From: Mucidula mucida
Taxonomy: Eukaryota; Basidiomycota; Agaricomycetes; Agaricales; Physalacriaceae
Assembly (NCBI GenBank): GCA_015501055.1
Contig: JADNYV010000100.1
Location: forward strand, 1-64,000
Length of the DNA stretch: 64,000 nt
Direction: 5' to 3'
Shown in pieces: positions 20,878-31,868 of the stretch (position 1 is its first letter; each line of letters begins with the position of its first letter). The notes below the pieces were generated by a model, which was not told the DNA's origin, searched no databases, and saw only the letters and a program-made list of their open reading frames with translations. The translations under genes and the position numbers were made by a program.

Positions 20878-22903
20878 TCACCCCCTCCTTAAGGCGCAAG
20901 TTCCATTGTGCGCCAGAGTCGCTCCATGAGGGCCGCAGAGGGTAGTGTGACATCAAGGGGTTCAGTGTCAGGCAGTGGCATGGGTTGGAATAAATGTGAT
21001 GGAATTGCGACATGGGGACTTCAATGCGAGCAAGCGCAGGTGGCTTCGGCTGGTGGAAATCGCGAATAGCTTCGTCGGCATTCTTGAGATTGCATGCCGG
21101 TTCCCATGTCTGTTCGTGTGTGCCATAACCCTTCCAGTGAACCTTGTATTGAAAACCCCCACGGTACTTCGGGAATTAACCACTTTCTCAACCTCCCATT
21201 CCGGTTTGGCTCATTCCAGCACAGGTGGTGGACGCGTGTCTCGGGTTGCGTCGGAAATTGCGGCTCGTGGTAAGGCGTCAACAGGGCCTCATTGAACACA
21301 GGATGAATGCTTTTCCATGTATAAGGAATCTGGAGCTTGTAAGAGCTCGTCCCGACTTTCTTGATCACTTTGAACGGCCCGAAGCGTTTGTCATCGAGCT
21401 TCTTCATTGGTCGGTCCGTGCTGAGATTCGTCCCTTCCAGCCATACTTTGTCGCCCGCCTTGTATTCTACTGCGTCTGTCCGCTTCCTGTCATAAAACCG
21501 TTTCATGTCCTCTTTGCCATCTTCAATGCCGACCCACTTCGTCCCATGTTTTCCTCATGCCGTCGGCAAACTCCTGCGCAGTCTCATTTCTCGATGCCGT
21601 TTTTGGAGCGGTGCCTTTGTAGGGGTGTCTGCCCATGTCTGCGAAGAATGGAGTGACTTTGGTCGCCAAGTGAACTCGATTGTTGTAAACGAATTCAGCA
21701 GAGGGTAGCCATTTGTGCCAGTCGTTCTGATGGTAGTTGACAAATAACCGTAAGAAATGCTCTATCTCTTGATTCAGCCGTTCCGTCTGCCCATTTGCCT
21801 GTGGATGATACGCCGTTGTAAAGTTTCCTTGTATGCCCAACAACCGTACAACTCCTTCATGAAACTGAGTGGTATTGTGGACCGCAATCATGTATCATCT
21901 GTCGTGGCATCCCATGTATGGGGAAAATGCAATCACGGTAAATGCGGGCCATGCCTTCCAACGTCAGAGTGGTGTGTGTCGGTATGATGCGTAATCGCTT
22001 TGTGAAATGGTCCACAAACGTGCTGATTGCGTTGTATCCTCCTGATTCCGGCAGTTCTCCAATCATGTCCGTCCCTACTATCTCCCATGGCTCGCTTGGC
22101 ACATTAATAGGATGAAGAGGTGCAGCCGGCTTCGTGTGATGTGACTTTGTGACCTAGCATTTTTGACACCCTTCTACGTATTCACGGACGTCTCGGCTGA
22201 TTCCTGGCCACCAATAGGTACGTGTGATCAGCTCGAGGGTCTTGTACCGTCCCGGATGCCCTGCAAGCTGTGCATCATAGTGCATTCCAATAACTCTTCC
22301 CCGCAATTCCTTGTCCTTCGGTATGTAAATACGATCTTTCCACATAATAAGTCCATTTTCCTTCTCTTCCATCCTTTTTCTTTGTTTTCTAATGCTTTTT
22401 GTACGTATCTGTCTTTGTTTCCTTTTCTTTGTTTGATTTTGTTAAGTAATTCGTCCTCCGGTGTATCTACTGTATGTAAAGAGAATTGAATTTGTGAAAT
22501 AAAAAACTCCGGCTTGAGCAAAACAACGTTTTCGTTATCTTTTTCCCCCTTCTCAAGGCCTATCATCCTTGACAAGGCATCAGCTTTCCCCATCGTCCTG
22601 CCTGGCTTCAAATCATCTGTATGTCATATTCCGCCAACTCTGTAACCCATCTCGCCTGTCTCCAATTCAACTTCTATGGTTTCCGGAAGTACTGAAGGTT
22701 TTGATGATCGGTAAAAACCTCCACCGTCTCCGTTGCTCCTAGAAGATACTGCCTCCAGTCATCAATCAAGTCCATGATAGCCATCATTTCCTTGTTGTAG
22801 ATCTCGTAGTTGCGCTCTACTTCGTTCAGCGCGCGAGACCAAAAGGCTACTGGTCTCCATTTTCCGTCAACCAACTGGGAAAGAACTGCTCCGTTTGCAT
22901 GCA
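20878..22903 (-). pseudogene. pol: inverted RNase H, integrase and chromodomain segment
   Basis: In minus-strand order: RNase H ([32 protein letters not shown]), zinc-binding region (HPGRYKTLELITRTYWWPGI), integrase core (WEIVGTDMIGELPESGGYN; NGQTERLNQEIEHFLR) and the C-terminal domain (KVWLEGTNLSTDRPMKKLDD; YKLQIPYTWKSIHPVFNEAL). Several stops and shifts interrupt it, for example after CQKC and around 21890. It pairs as an inverted repeat with 25521-27566. Confidence 0.85.
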
Positions 22904-23177
22904 GCTATCTACCCAAGTATGACTCGCCAGAAGACGAAGGAGAGGATGTAGAAGAGAAGCTGAAGGAGGGAGAGCGGTTGTTTTGGATGGACTGGGACAG
23001 CTATTGCAAAAGCAGTGAAAAGCTGAGATCACAACAGCCTTCATCCGCTGCTGCACCTTACATCGAGGAATTTTCCGATGTATTTAGCAAGGCGGACTTT
23101 GACAAGTTACCGGAGCAAAGACCCTGGGATCACGCGATAGAACTTACGCCTGGTTCCAAACCGGTTGACTGCAAGGT
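22904..23177 (+). pseudogene. forward protease-RT linker fragment
   Basis: Encodes [20 protein letters not shown] through [20 protein letters not shown] to GSKPVDCKV, the spacer between protease and RT. Its right edge joins inverted gag-pol through the shared five bases aaggt. Its left edge joins inverted RNase H. Confidence 0.85.
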
Positions 23178-24535
23178 GCAGCAGCGGATGAAGGCTGTTG
23201 TAATCTCATCTTTTCACCGCTTTTGCAATAGTTGTCCCAGTCCATCCAAAACAGCTGCTCTCCCTCCTCCAGCTTCTCTTCTACATCTTCTCCTTCATCT
23301 TCTGGCGAGTCATACTCGGGTAGATAGCCGCAACAGTCTGGGCATTGATCAAAAGTCAATGTGGATTCCATCCAGTTGATCGTGGGGTTGTGGTATCGTA
23401 GCCAATCTAGCCCCAAAAAGATACTTGTTTTGGCAAGATTGGTGACGGCCAACTCAATCTTTTCAGCGTAATCACCGATCTTCATCCGGACCTCCACAAA
23501 AACTTTGATTGCCCCTCCCTTGTTTAGAGTTCCATCCACATTGTAGACAGGAAGCTTGACCGGTAACTCCTTGATTGGGAGTCCGTTCTTCTTAACGAAT
23601 TCTTTATTGACGCAAGAACCCGTTACTCCACTGTTGAGAAGGGCACTTGTTTCCCATTCAGAGCCTGTGTGCACGCTCTCTATGGTTACTTGGAGTTTTA
23701 TATCCTGCCCCTTTGGTCCCCGGATGTACTTCCTTGACTTTTTCAACTCCGTCACAACTTTCACCGCAGCTTCCTTTGTCAACGCTTTGATCGCCATCAC
23801 CTTCTCTTCTGTCGCTTCTCTCTCTCTCCGCTCCGGCATCCATGCTCTCAAAATCCCCACTGCTCTCGGCACTTCATCCTCTCTTAGCCTTTGTGCAACC
23901 CACTCAGGCGTGTTTGGTTCGTATCTTTCTTTCGCAGGTTTTGGTGGTAAAATTGTCGATGATATTTTAGATGCCTGAGTACCAGTACTATAAATAGATT
24001 CTGCATCTGACGATTCTTCCCTTAATGACTGCTCCGGCAGGACTGCGTCTACTGTGGGAGCTTCGCAAAACCCAACTCTTCGGCCAACTTCTTCTTCTCC
24101 TCGTTGTTCATTTCGGTCCATAGCCCCCAAATTGTCTGGGGTCGACCCTTCTTTGGACAGAACCTGCTGACGTGGCTGTGTTCGCCACAGCTGAAGCAAA
24201 GTCCTCTTCAACGTGCGTTGTCAATGTCCATCGGCCTGCCGGCTCCTCCATAGGTAACGCCAGTGGCATCTTGTCGCATAATTGGCATTGGGGGTGGGTT
24301 CGTAGGATTGGCTCTCAATGTAGCCACCTGCGGAGCTTGGGGCCGGGACTGTATGCCGGGCCTTTTGCTCGCCATCCGCCTTCTCCATAACTGATTGATC
24401 TGAATGATCTGCTTCTTCCAATCATTGTATTCTTCTGGCAACCCGTCTCGGCTGCCATAGATCTGGTCAATAATCTTCTCGTTGACATTGGTCTCAAGAA
24501 GACGCATGACATATGCGTCATCCTTCAAATATCCT
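23178..24535 (-). pseudogene. inverted gag C-end and protease segment
   Basis: The minus strand reads the gag end (DDAYVMRLLETNVNEKIIDQ; SKRPGIQSRPQAPQVATLRA), linker, and protease with LLNSGVTGSC, again with Asn at the catalytic position, then TSIFLGLDWLRYHNP. One frame is open from 24211 to 23144 (355 codons), the longest intact piece of this family in the window. It ends at 24535, where unrelated sequence begins. Confidence 0.85.
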
Positions 24536-24723
24536 AAGTGAAGCTATATATACATCATAACGGGTCACAGACCACTTTGGTCAGGCACGAGCCTCCAAAT
24601 AAGGAAATTTCAGGTCCCGCTATAAGCGGAACTGTCCAAAAAAGGCAATTTAAGGGTCTGTGAAGCTGTTCGCTGTAACTTCAGACCATAATGGGTCACA
24701 GGCTGTGAAGTTACGGTTGAAAC
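24536..24723. other. 188-bp filler of unknown origin inside the Gypsy complex
   Basis: It does not match the Gypsy copies in this window. It contains the repeated unit gggtcacag twice (about 24565 and 24692) and the related pair gtctgtgaagct and ggctgtgaagtt. It may be the end of another mobile element. Confidence 0.5.
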
Positions 24724-25520
24724 GCTACAGTATCTCTAGTACTCGTCGTACAATATGCCTATGTTCTTCCAATGTGTTCGTAAAAATAAGTATGTCGTCT
24801 AAGTAAACTATAATATGTCCTTCATCAATCAACTCCTTCAGAATGTGATTCATAAACGATTGGAACGTTGCCGGCGAGTTTGTAAGTCCAAAGAACATGA
24901 CTGAGGGCTCGAACAGGCCTCAGTTTGTTCTAAACACCGCTTTCCACTCATCACCTTCTTTGATCCGGATGTTATTGTAACCCCATCGGACATCCATCTT
25001 TGTGAAAACCTTCGCTCCCTTCAGCTTATCGATAAGCTCCTGGATCAACGGCAAGGGGTATTGGTTCTTGATTGTCATGTCGTTCAACTTCCGATAATCT
25101 TGTACTGGCCGAAGACTTCTGTCCTTCTTTTTGACAAAGAAAAAAGGTGATGCCATAGGTGAAATTGATGGCCGTATACGTCCCGTCCGTATGTTTTCTT
25201 CCAGAAACTCATCTAACGCCTTTTGCTTGGATGGGCTAAGGGGGTAAACCTTGCAGTCAACCGGTTTGGAACCAGGCGTAAGTTCTATCGCGTGATCCCA
25301 GGGTCTTCGCTCCGGTAACTTGTCAAAGTCCGCCTTGCTAAATACATCGGAAAATTCCTCGATGTAAGGTGCAGCAGCGGATGAAGGCTGTTGTGATCTC
25401 AGCTTTTCACTGCTTTTGCAATAGCTGTCCCAGTCCATCCAAAACAACCGCTCTCCCTCCTTCAGCTTCTCTTCTACATCCTCTCCTTCGTCTTCTGGCG
25501 AGTCATACTTGGGTAGATAG
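24724..25520 (-). pseudogene. pol: inverted reverse transcriptase segment
   Basis: Minus strand: linker [20 protein letters not shown], then RT motifs [40 protein letters not shown], a TGA stop at about 24918 after FRTN, SVMFFGLTNSPATFQSFMNH, and the catalytic IVYLDDILIFTNT. It is missing the RT thumb and connection regions. The YLDD box is intact but the stop prevents function. Confidence 0.88.
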
Positions 25521-27566
25521 CTGCATGCAAACGGAGCAGTTCTTTCCCAGTTGGTTGACAGAAAATGGAGACCAGTAGCCTTTTGGTCTCGCGCGCTGAA
25601 CGAAGTAGAGCGCAACTACGAGATCTACGACAAGGAAATGATGGCTATCATGGACTTGATTGATGACTGGAGGCAGTATCTTCTAGGAGCAACGGAGACG
25701 GTGGAGGTTTTTACCGATCATCAAAACCTTCAGTACTTCCGGAAACCATAGAAGTTGAATTGGAGACAGGCGAGATGGGTTACAGAGTTGGCGGAATATG
25801 ACATACAGATGATTTGAAGCCAGGCAGGACGATGGGGAAAGCTGATGCCTTGTCAAGGATGATAGGCCTTGAGAAGGGGGAAAAAGATAACGAAAACGTT
25901 GTTTTGCTCAAGCCGGAGTTTTTTATTTCACAAATTCAATTCTCTTTACATACAGTAAATACACCGGAGGACGAATTACTTAACAAAATCAAACAAAGAA
26001 AAGGAAACAAAGACAGATACGTACAAAAAGCATTAGAAAACAAAGAAAAAGGATGGAAAGAGAAGGAAAATGGACTTATTATGTGGAAAGATCGTATTTA
26101 CATACCGAAGGACAAGGAATTGCGGGGAAGAGTTATTGGAATGCACTATGATGCACAGCTTGCAGGGCATCCGGGACGGTACAAGACCCTCGAGCTGATC
26201 ACACGTACCTATTGGTGGCCAGGAATCAGCCGAGACGTCCGTGAATACGTAGAAGGGTGTCAAAAATGCTAGGTCACAAAGTCACATCACACGAAGCCGG
26301 CTGCACCTCTTCATCCTATTAATGTGCCAAGCGAGCCATGGGAGATAGTAGGGACGGACATGATTGGAGAACTGCCGGAATCAGGAGGATACAAGCGATC
26401 AGCACGTTTGTGGACCATTTCACAAAGCGATTACGCATCATACCGACACACACCACTCTGACGTTGGAAGGCATGGCCCGCATTTACCGTGATTGCATTT
26501 TCCCCATACATGGGATGCCACGACAGATGATACATGATTGCGGTCCACAATACCACTCATGTTTCATGAAGGAGTTGTACTGGTTGTTGGGCATACAAGG
26601 AAACTTTACAACGGCGTATCATCCACAGGCAAATGGGCAGACGGAACGGCTGAATCAAGAGATAGAGCATTTCTTACGGTTATTTGTCAACTACCATCAG
26701 AACAACTGGCACGAATGGCTACCCTCTGCTGAATTTGTTTACAACAATCGAGTTCACTTGGCGACCAAAGTCACTCCATTCTTCGCAGACATGGGCAGAC
26801 ACCCCTACAAAGGCACCGCTCCAAAAACGGCATCGAGAAACGAGACTGCACAGGAGTTTGCCGACGGCATGAGGAAAACATGGGACAAGTAGGGTCAGCA
26901 TTGAAGATGGCAAAGGAGGATATGAAACGGTTTTATGACAGGAAGCGGACAGACGCAGTAGAGTACAAGGAGGGCAACAAAGTATGGCTGGAAGGGACAA
27001 ATCTCAGCACGGACCGACCAATGAAGAAGCTTGATGACAAACGCTTCGGGCCGTTCAAAGTGATCAAGAAAGTCGGGACGAGCTCTTACAAGCTCCAGAT
27101 TCCTCACACATGGAAAAGCATCCATCCCGTGTTCAATGAGGCCCTGTTGACGCCTTACCACGAGCCCAATTTCCGACGCAACCCGAGACACGCGTCCACC
27201 ACCTGTGCTGGAAGGAGCCGAACCGGAATGGGAGGTTGAGAAAGTGGTTAATTCCCGGAAGTACCGCGGGGGTTTTCAATACAAGGTTCACTGGAAGGGT
27301 TATGGCACACACAAGCAGACATGGGAACTGGCATGCAATCTCAAAAATGCCGACGAAGCCATCAGCGATTTCCACCAACAATATCCGAACAAGCCGAAGC
27401 CACCCGCGCTTGCTCGCATTGAAGTCCCCATGTCGCAATTTCCATCACATCTATTTCGACCCATGCCACCACCTGACACCAAACCCCTTGATGTCACGCT
27501 ACCCTCTGCGGCCCTCATGGAGCAAATCTGGCGCAGAATGGAACTTGCGCCTTAAGGAGGGGGTGA
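25521..27566 (+). pseudogene. pol: forward RNase H, integrase and chromodomain segment
   Basis: RNase H ([20 protein letters not shown]) is followed by a TAG after FRKP and another stop after DIQMI. The zinc region ends GCQKC and a TAG. The integrase core has TDMIGELPESGG, IHDCGPQYHS and TERLNQEIEH, so all three acids are present, but a frameshift lies near 26390 and a stop after KTWDK. The C-terminal chromodomain reads EVEKVVNSRKYRGGFQYKVH, then WKGYGTHKQTWELACNLKNA. The chromodomain classes the element as a chromovirus, which targets modified histones at integration. The segment ends MELAP and stop, then the purine tract aaggagggggtga (27554-27566) and the LTR. Confidence 0.9.
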
Positions 27567-28096
27567 TGTTATGAATTGCCATATTTTCACACTTTCACAT
27601 CTTATCATATCTTATCGGGGGCCGTGTCTTATCAACCAACGGACTGTTTCATCATCTGTTTCGTTACCGATCATACTTCTTTTCATTACCAAAGCCGTAC
27701 TCATGTCGGACACACGCCCAACACATGGATGACATCATACATGCTGATACCTCATGGACTTCCTATTGTATACACAGCACCGACACTCGTAGCACATATG
27801 GTTGTTTCAGTATTATTACTTACATGCAGTTACCACTTGTATTTAATGGTTTCACGGGCTAGCAGCATACAACACTGGGTCAAGGGTGTGGAGTTAACCC
27901 TAGCGGAAACACGTATGGACAAGGAGTCCCAAACACAGACTCACTAGTATATAAGCAGTAGTGTAGCATCATTGTACTTTAGTTCCGATCTCATTTATAC
28001 ACCTGGCCTAGCCTAGTCTTACGAACGCAAACACTTTCTTCCTTAGTTCTTGCTGTGGTACCTGGTTGAGTCTTGTGGCTTAGTCAGTCGCTAACA
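27567..28096 (+). repeat. 3' LTR, Gypsy family 1
   Basis: 530 bp, TGTTATGAAT...TCGCTAACA, directly after the purine tract, with a TATA-like box at 27948-27955. The Tc1 transposase C-terminus resumes at once after it. Confidence 0.92.
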
Positions 28097-28222
28097 CTCT
28101 TTGCAGTTTTGCAGGAGGAGTGGGCTGCATTGAGTTTGAACTACTGTGACAGGTTGTATGCTAGTATACCTCGAAGGGTACAGGCACTAGTGAAGGCAAA
28201 GGGGTATTACACAAAGTACTAG
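28097..28222 (+). pseudogene. Tc1-type transposase, C-terminal part
   Basis: Reads LQEEWAALSLNYCDRLYASI then PRRVQALVKAKGYYTKY and a stop at 28220-28222. This is the usual C-terminal end of Tc1 transposases. The middle part with the second and third catalytic acids is missing between 19852 and here. Confidence 0.88.
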
Positions 28223-28468
28223 CAATGGATTCGAGTTTTGCTTCTGTACAGGCGAGGTACAGACACATTTACATATTTCCTTTTATGGCTGATGGCCGAA
28301 CTTGGATGATATCTCCACAAGTCAAGTCTTCATGCCTCGCATTTGACCACAGACAAAATACTTGATATTGAAGGTATACTACTGCTACTGATCCTACTGG
28401 TCACGAGCTGTCAATTTGTCTCGATAACAAAATCCTTCCACGGTCGCTATATTTTGGCCGTCACTATA

Positions 28469-28602
28469 CCCTTAACCGGCGCCACAGATCAATTACCAAT
28501 TTTGGCATTTTCATCGCGCGGGAATGCGCCCGGGTGTGTGTGTGCACCCCCCGAGTGTGAGTGTGCACGGTCTGACCCGGTGTGAATGTGGTTATAGTTG
28601 TA
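28469..28602 (+). repeat. solo MITE end, copy B, split by Tc1
   Basis: cccttaaccggcgccacagatc through ttggcattttcatcgcgcgg to GTAAACACTC, as in copy A. Its left part is only the taacc before the Tc1 element at 19028-19032, so Tc1 inserted into it. Confidence 0.75.
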
Positions 28603-28905
28603 AACACTCCTTCTAGCCTGACTGATCACTGAGCATTTGTTGGTATGATCCACTCATAGCATCAAGATTTAGAAGGTAGTGTATGAATACTTCATTCAAC
28701 CGTAGATCCTCCCTCCTCTTGTATCCGTAAACACTTTGAGGCTGTCCCTGAGTACCTGGTTGACTGACCACCTTGCAAAAAACCCCTCATGGCACAGTGA
28801 TGAGATAACAATGATAGTATAGTGAAGGACGCAGCAGTCGATGAACGACATTGCACTGAGTCTTCACCCAATTAACTTGTATACCATTGGCCACGCTGAA
28901 CATAA
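28603..28905. other. short intergenic stretch
   Basis: No gene seen. The words tcaagatttagaaggtag (about 28662) and tcaagattaagaaggtag (about 29528) are related short repeats of unknown meaning. Confidence 0.4.
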
Positions 28906-28995
28906 TCTCTGGTAGTATATCGGTTAGTACACGCGCCTGTCATTGGGCTCCCATGTGTGAGCGCGCGAAAGCTGGGTTCGACTCCAGCCAGAGAG
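28906..28995 (+). tRNA. tRNA-Asp(GTC), intron-containing, T-arm defect
   Basis: Acceptor stem TCTCTGG pairs with CCAGAGA. The D-arm is gtatatcggttagtac. The anticodon stem cgcgc/gcgcg is perfect and the loop is CTGTCA with anticodon GTC. An intron of about 17 nt follows position 37. The T-arm reads gctgggttcgactccagc, one base shorter than in the copy at 31.9 kb (ctcccag), leaving the T-stem mispaired or one base short. It is likely a degenerating gene, although A and B box sequences remain. Confidence 0.75.
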
Positions 28996-29613
28996 AGAGT
29001 GCGGCATTCTTCCCAGAGAGATTGGGCGGCATCCCGTATATATCATTTATGCACACCTGTTCAAGAGGCCCCTATTCCAAGTGAAGTTCAGGTTTTGAAC
29101 CCGATGATGAGCGCAATTCGAATGTTTCCAGACCTTCCATACCGACTTGTTCGTTTCCAAGTTGCAGAGAACTCAGTGTCTTCGCAGAGAAGCCCCTCCC
29201 ACTGTAATCAATCAATCCACCGAATCTCATACAACAAGGCGAAATATGCGCGGTGCTTATACTTATCAGGCCCGTGTCATGGCATTCGTTGAAACAATTT
29301 CCGTGTCTACCCAAGTCTAAGTTTTGAAACGCGGTTTCGATACCGTCACGTGTGATGTGGCGCCTTTTTTTGAACACTGCGGCCAACCAGAGTAGAGGTA
29401 TCAATACCATTGAAATTTGAGGGCGCCACACTATTGTGGCAGTGAGCCTCGAGCTGCGTCACTCCATTTTGGGGAAGGCTCTACTGTTACATATCATCTA
29501 CAGACGTGGTGCGCTCAAGCTAGTCGCGTCAAGATTAAGAAGGTAGAGTGTACTCTATTCTACCAGACATAAAAGATCGTAAGCATCAGTAAATTTTAGC
29601 GACCCTCTAAACT
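28996..29613. other. intergenic stretch downstream of the tRNA
   Basis: No open frame that I can support as a gene. Confidence 0.45.
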
Positions 29614-30336
29614 CTACTCCTTCTTCGCCGCGCGCGCTTCCTCCCTCTTTGCATAGATCATATCCGTAAACGGACCCTCAAACCGCAAGGCCACGACATA
29701 AACGACGTAGACATAGAACGTAATCACGAGCCCAGCGATGGATTGGAACCATAGGGAAACGCCAAGAAAACACATGGTGGATCCGACGTACATGGGGTTG
29801 GTCAAGATGTTGAAAGGGAATCTATACGCTAGTCAGTCTTTGAAAAGGCGAGAGAGAGAGAGGGTACGCACCCGTCGACGCGCGCGTCCATGAGGATACC
29901 AAAGTAGTCTCCGAGAAACGTCCCCGTGACGCCGAGCGCCCACGTCGAGCTAACGACCAGAATCTGGCCGGCCGCGACGAGTGCAATGGGCAGGTACGTG
30001 TCAAAGGGCTTTGCGAGCGCGGGGAGAGACGTGGGCTGCCCTGCGAGCGCGGCGTTGAAGAGGTGATCGCGGAGCATCCCGAATGAGAATATCATGAACG
30101 CGAGAAAGTAGCATCCGGCTTTTGGAGAGCCAAAGACGCGGGTTATGGTTTTGTTATGGTATTCTAAGGCGAATAAGAAAGGCGATAAGATATATTGGAT
30201 GGGACACACCATTGCGGGCTACGATGTTCCATGCTGTGGGGTTGAACGTTATGGAGGCGATGCTGAGCCAGAAGGACGGCTGTGTGAGGTCCACGTAGGG
30301 TTTGGCGGCGTCGACGTAAGGCGTGAGGGCGTTCAT
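29614..30336 (-). CDS. phospholipid methyltransferase (OPI3-like)
   Basis: Integral ER-membrane enzyme of the class that makes phosphatidylcholine by methylating mono- and dimethyl-phosphatidylethanolamine with S-adenosylmethionine. Exon 1 starts MNALTPYVDAAKPYVDLTQ. An intron of about 44 bp follows TAWNIVARNG. Exon 2 has YHNKTITRVFGSPKAGCYFL and VVSSTWALGVTGTFLGDYFG, then ILMDARVDG. After a second intron comes FPFNILTNPMYVGSTMCFLG and a final membrane span before the EGPFTDMIYAKREEARAAKK tail. GDYFG and NPMYVGS match the cofactor region of this family. Length is about 215 residues, normal. The lysine-rich C-terminus fits ER retention. It shares an 87 bp divergent promoter with the RRM gene. 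Confidence 0.85.
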
Positions 30337-30423
30337 GGTCGTGGAGGGCGGACGTAAAAACGTGCGCGGTGTTTGTGCATGTATATCCTGTCCGGCAGGC
30401 TCGGACCGGCTTGCTTCAAATCA
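30337..30423. promoter_or_regulatory. 87-bp divergent promoter
   Basis: Only 87 bp separate the start codons of the methyltransferase (minus strand) and the RRM protein (plus strand), so the two genes must share a bidirectional promoter or have overlapping 5' leaders. No TATA box is evident. Confidence 0.55.
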
Positions 30424-31626
30424 TCATGTTGGCAGCGATAGTACGTCGGACGGGTAGGCGGTGCTTGATGGGACGCGTCTTTTCCAGCGATGTGGCGTCC
30501 GGCTCAGAGGAGAGCAACATCCTACACGTCCGCGGCATCCCCAAGCATGCTACTTCGGACGAGGTTCTCGCGTCGCCTGCTTTCCAAAATCTCAAAGGAA
30601 TAGTCTCTGCAAGAAAAGGTGCGTTTCCAATCCGGAGACAAGGATAGCTCTAAACTCATGACAGCATTCCGAAATAACCTCAGCCACGACTTTCTCTTTC
30701 TCGAATTCGAATCCGTAGCAGCAGCTACTGCCGCTCTAATGGAACACCAGCAAAACTCCCTCTCCCTCGACGGCGAGCCGCTCAGCGTAGACTACTCGCG
30801 CCCCCACGTCAAACAAATCCGCCCCGCCTCGCTCCCCACCGATACCCTCTTCATCGGCTCCATCCCCTTCGTCCCCCCCTCCTCCACCCACCCTCTCAAC
30901 ATCCTCCTCCGCGCATGGACCTCCTCCTACGGCCCCATCCGGCGCCTCTCTCTCATCCCCTCCTCCTCCCCCACCAAACCCGGCTTCGCGCACGTCCAAT
31001 TCCTCAACTTTGCCGACTCTCGGCGCCTCTACCAGAGCGCCCAGATGCACGGCACGACACTCGAGCTCGTCCCCGCTCCCTCCGACCCGACGCACCTCCC
31101 CGCCAACCGCCAGCGCTTCGAGCGCAACAAGCTCATCCTCCATCTCCCCTCCTCCTTTGACCCGCGCAGCCAGCACCGGCTTTTCATCGACTACCAGGCC
31201 GCCGCGCAGAAGCCGAGGGAGCGGGATTTGACGCCGAATCGGCGGCTGGTGTTTCGCAATTGGCATGAATCTATGGACGCGCTGACCCAAGCGTTACCGC
31301 AGGACGGCAGTGTGCTTTATGCAAAGTCTCTCAAGGTGCCGGGGACGGGGTATATTGTTATGCGGTCTACGCAGGATGCGAGGAGGTTGGTAGAGGGTGG
31401 GAGGAGGGATGTCGAGGTGGAGTATTCGAGGAATGTGTTGCCGGATGGCAAGGGCGCGAGGGAGGAGGAGTGGGAGCCGATTGAGGTCGGCGTGGTCAAG
31501 AGGATAAGGCAGAAGAAGATGATGGCGCGTGCTGAGGATGAGGGTAGAGTGGAGGCGGCCATGGCAGAGTTGGGCGAGGGGCGTTTGCCAGAGCTTGGAG
31601 AAAGCGATGACTCGTCTAGGATATAG
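30424..31626 (+). CDS. RRM-type RNA-binding protein, probably mitochondrial
   Basis: Starts MLAAIVRRTGRRCLMGRVFS, an arginine-rich, acid-free leader that looks like a mitochondrial presequence. A first RNA-recognition fold covers NILHVRGIPKHATSDEVLAS to DFLFLEFESVAAATAALMEH. Its central part is split by an intron of about 48 bp (about 30615-30662, gtgcgt...gacag). A second begins TDTLFIGSIPFVPPSSTHPL and includes KPGFAHVQFLNFADSRRLYQ (RNP1-like). The C-terminal third is basic then acidic (VKRIRQKKMMARAEDEGRVE; LPELGESDDSSRI). RRM proteins bind single-stranded RNA; the target is unknown. No lesion is seen. The codon third positions are GC-rich, which creates long antisense frames. Confidence 0.8.
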
Positions 31627-31868
31627 CCCGTATCTTGCTCGCTTGTATGGCTTTTATATCTGAGCAAGTAACAAAAGCCATATTTATATCCCTGGGACGC
31701 AACCTCATACTGAATGTGCATACTCTATACCTCCAGAAGAACAAACGCGATGATGTCCGTTGGATACACCTTGTGGATCGACAAAACTCACGAGGTGATA
31801 ACTGCAAAATGAAAAAAAATGTCGATTTTCAAGTGGCCCATCGGATATTAACATCTCAAAGTGACTAG

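Larger units (their letters stand above)
19853..28096. mobile_element. scrambled palindromic Gypsy family 1 complex
   Basis: Order from left: truncated forward LTR; inverted LTR; inverted RNase H and integrase; short forward protease-RT linker; inverted protease and gag end; 188 bp of foreign sequence; inverted RT; forward RNase H, integrase and chromodomain; forward LTR. The outer parts 20349-23177 and 25247-28096 are inverted repeats of one another of about 2.8 kb. There is no target duplication (ggagg versus ctctt), and about 100 codons of Tc1 transposase are missing, so insertion was followed by rearrangement and deletion. Confidence 0.85.
19035..28466 (+). mobile_element. Tc1/mariner element interrupted by Gypsy complex
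   Basis: Terminal inverted repeats are cagtgacggccaaaatatag at 19035 and its complement ending ggccgtcacta at 28466. The element is flanked by TA on both sides (19033-19034 and 28467-28468), the target duplication of this superfamily. Transposase remnants lie at 19288-19852 and 28097-28222. The sequence between them is Gypsy family 1. The element sits inside a MITE end: taacc on the left continues as cccttaaccggcgcc on the right. Confidence 0.88.

Noticed and set aside
30736..31290. A 184-codon antisense frame within the RRM gene
   Set aside because: It arises from GC-rich third positions of the sense gene and has low-complexity Gly/Glu/Val composition without any motif.
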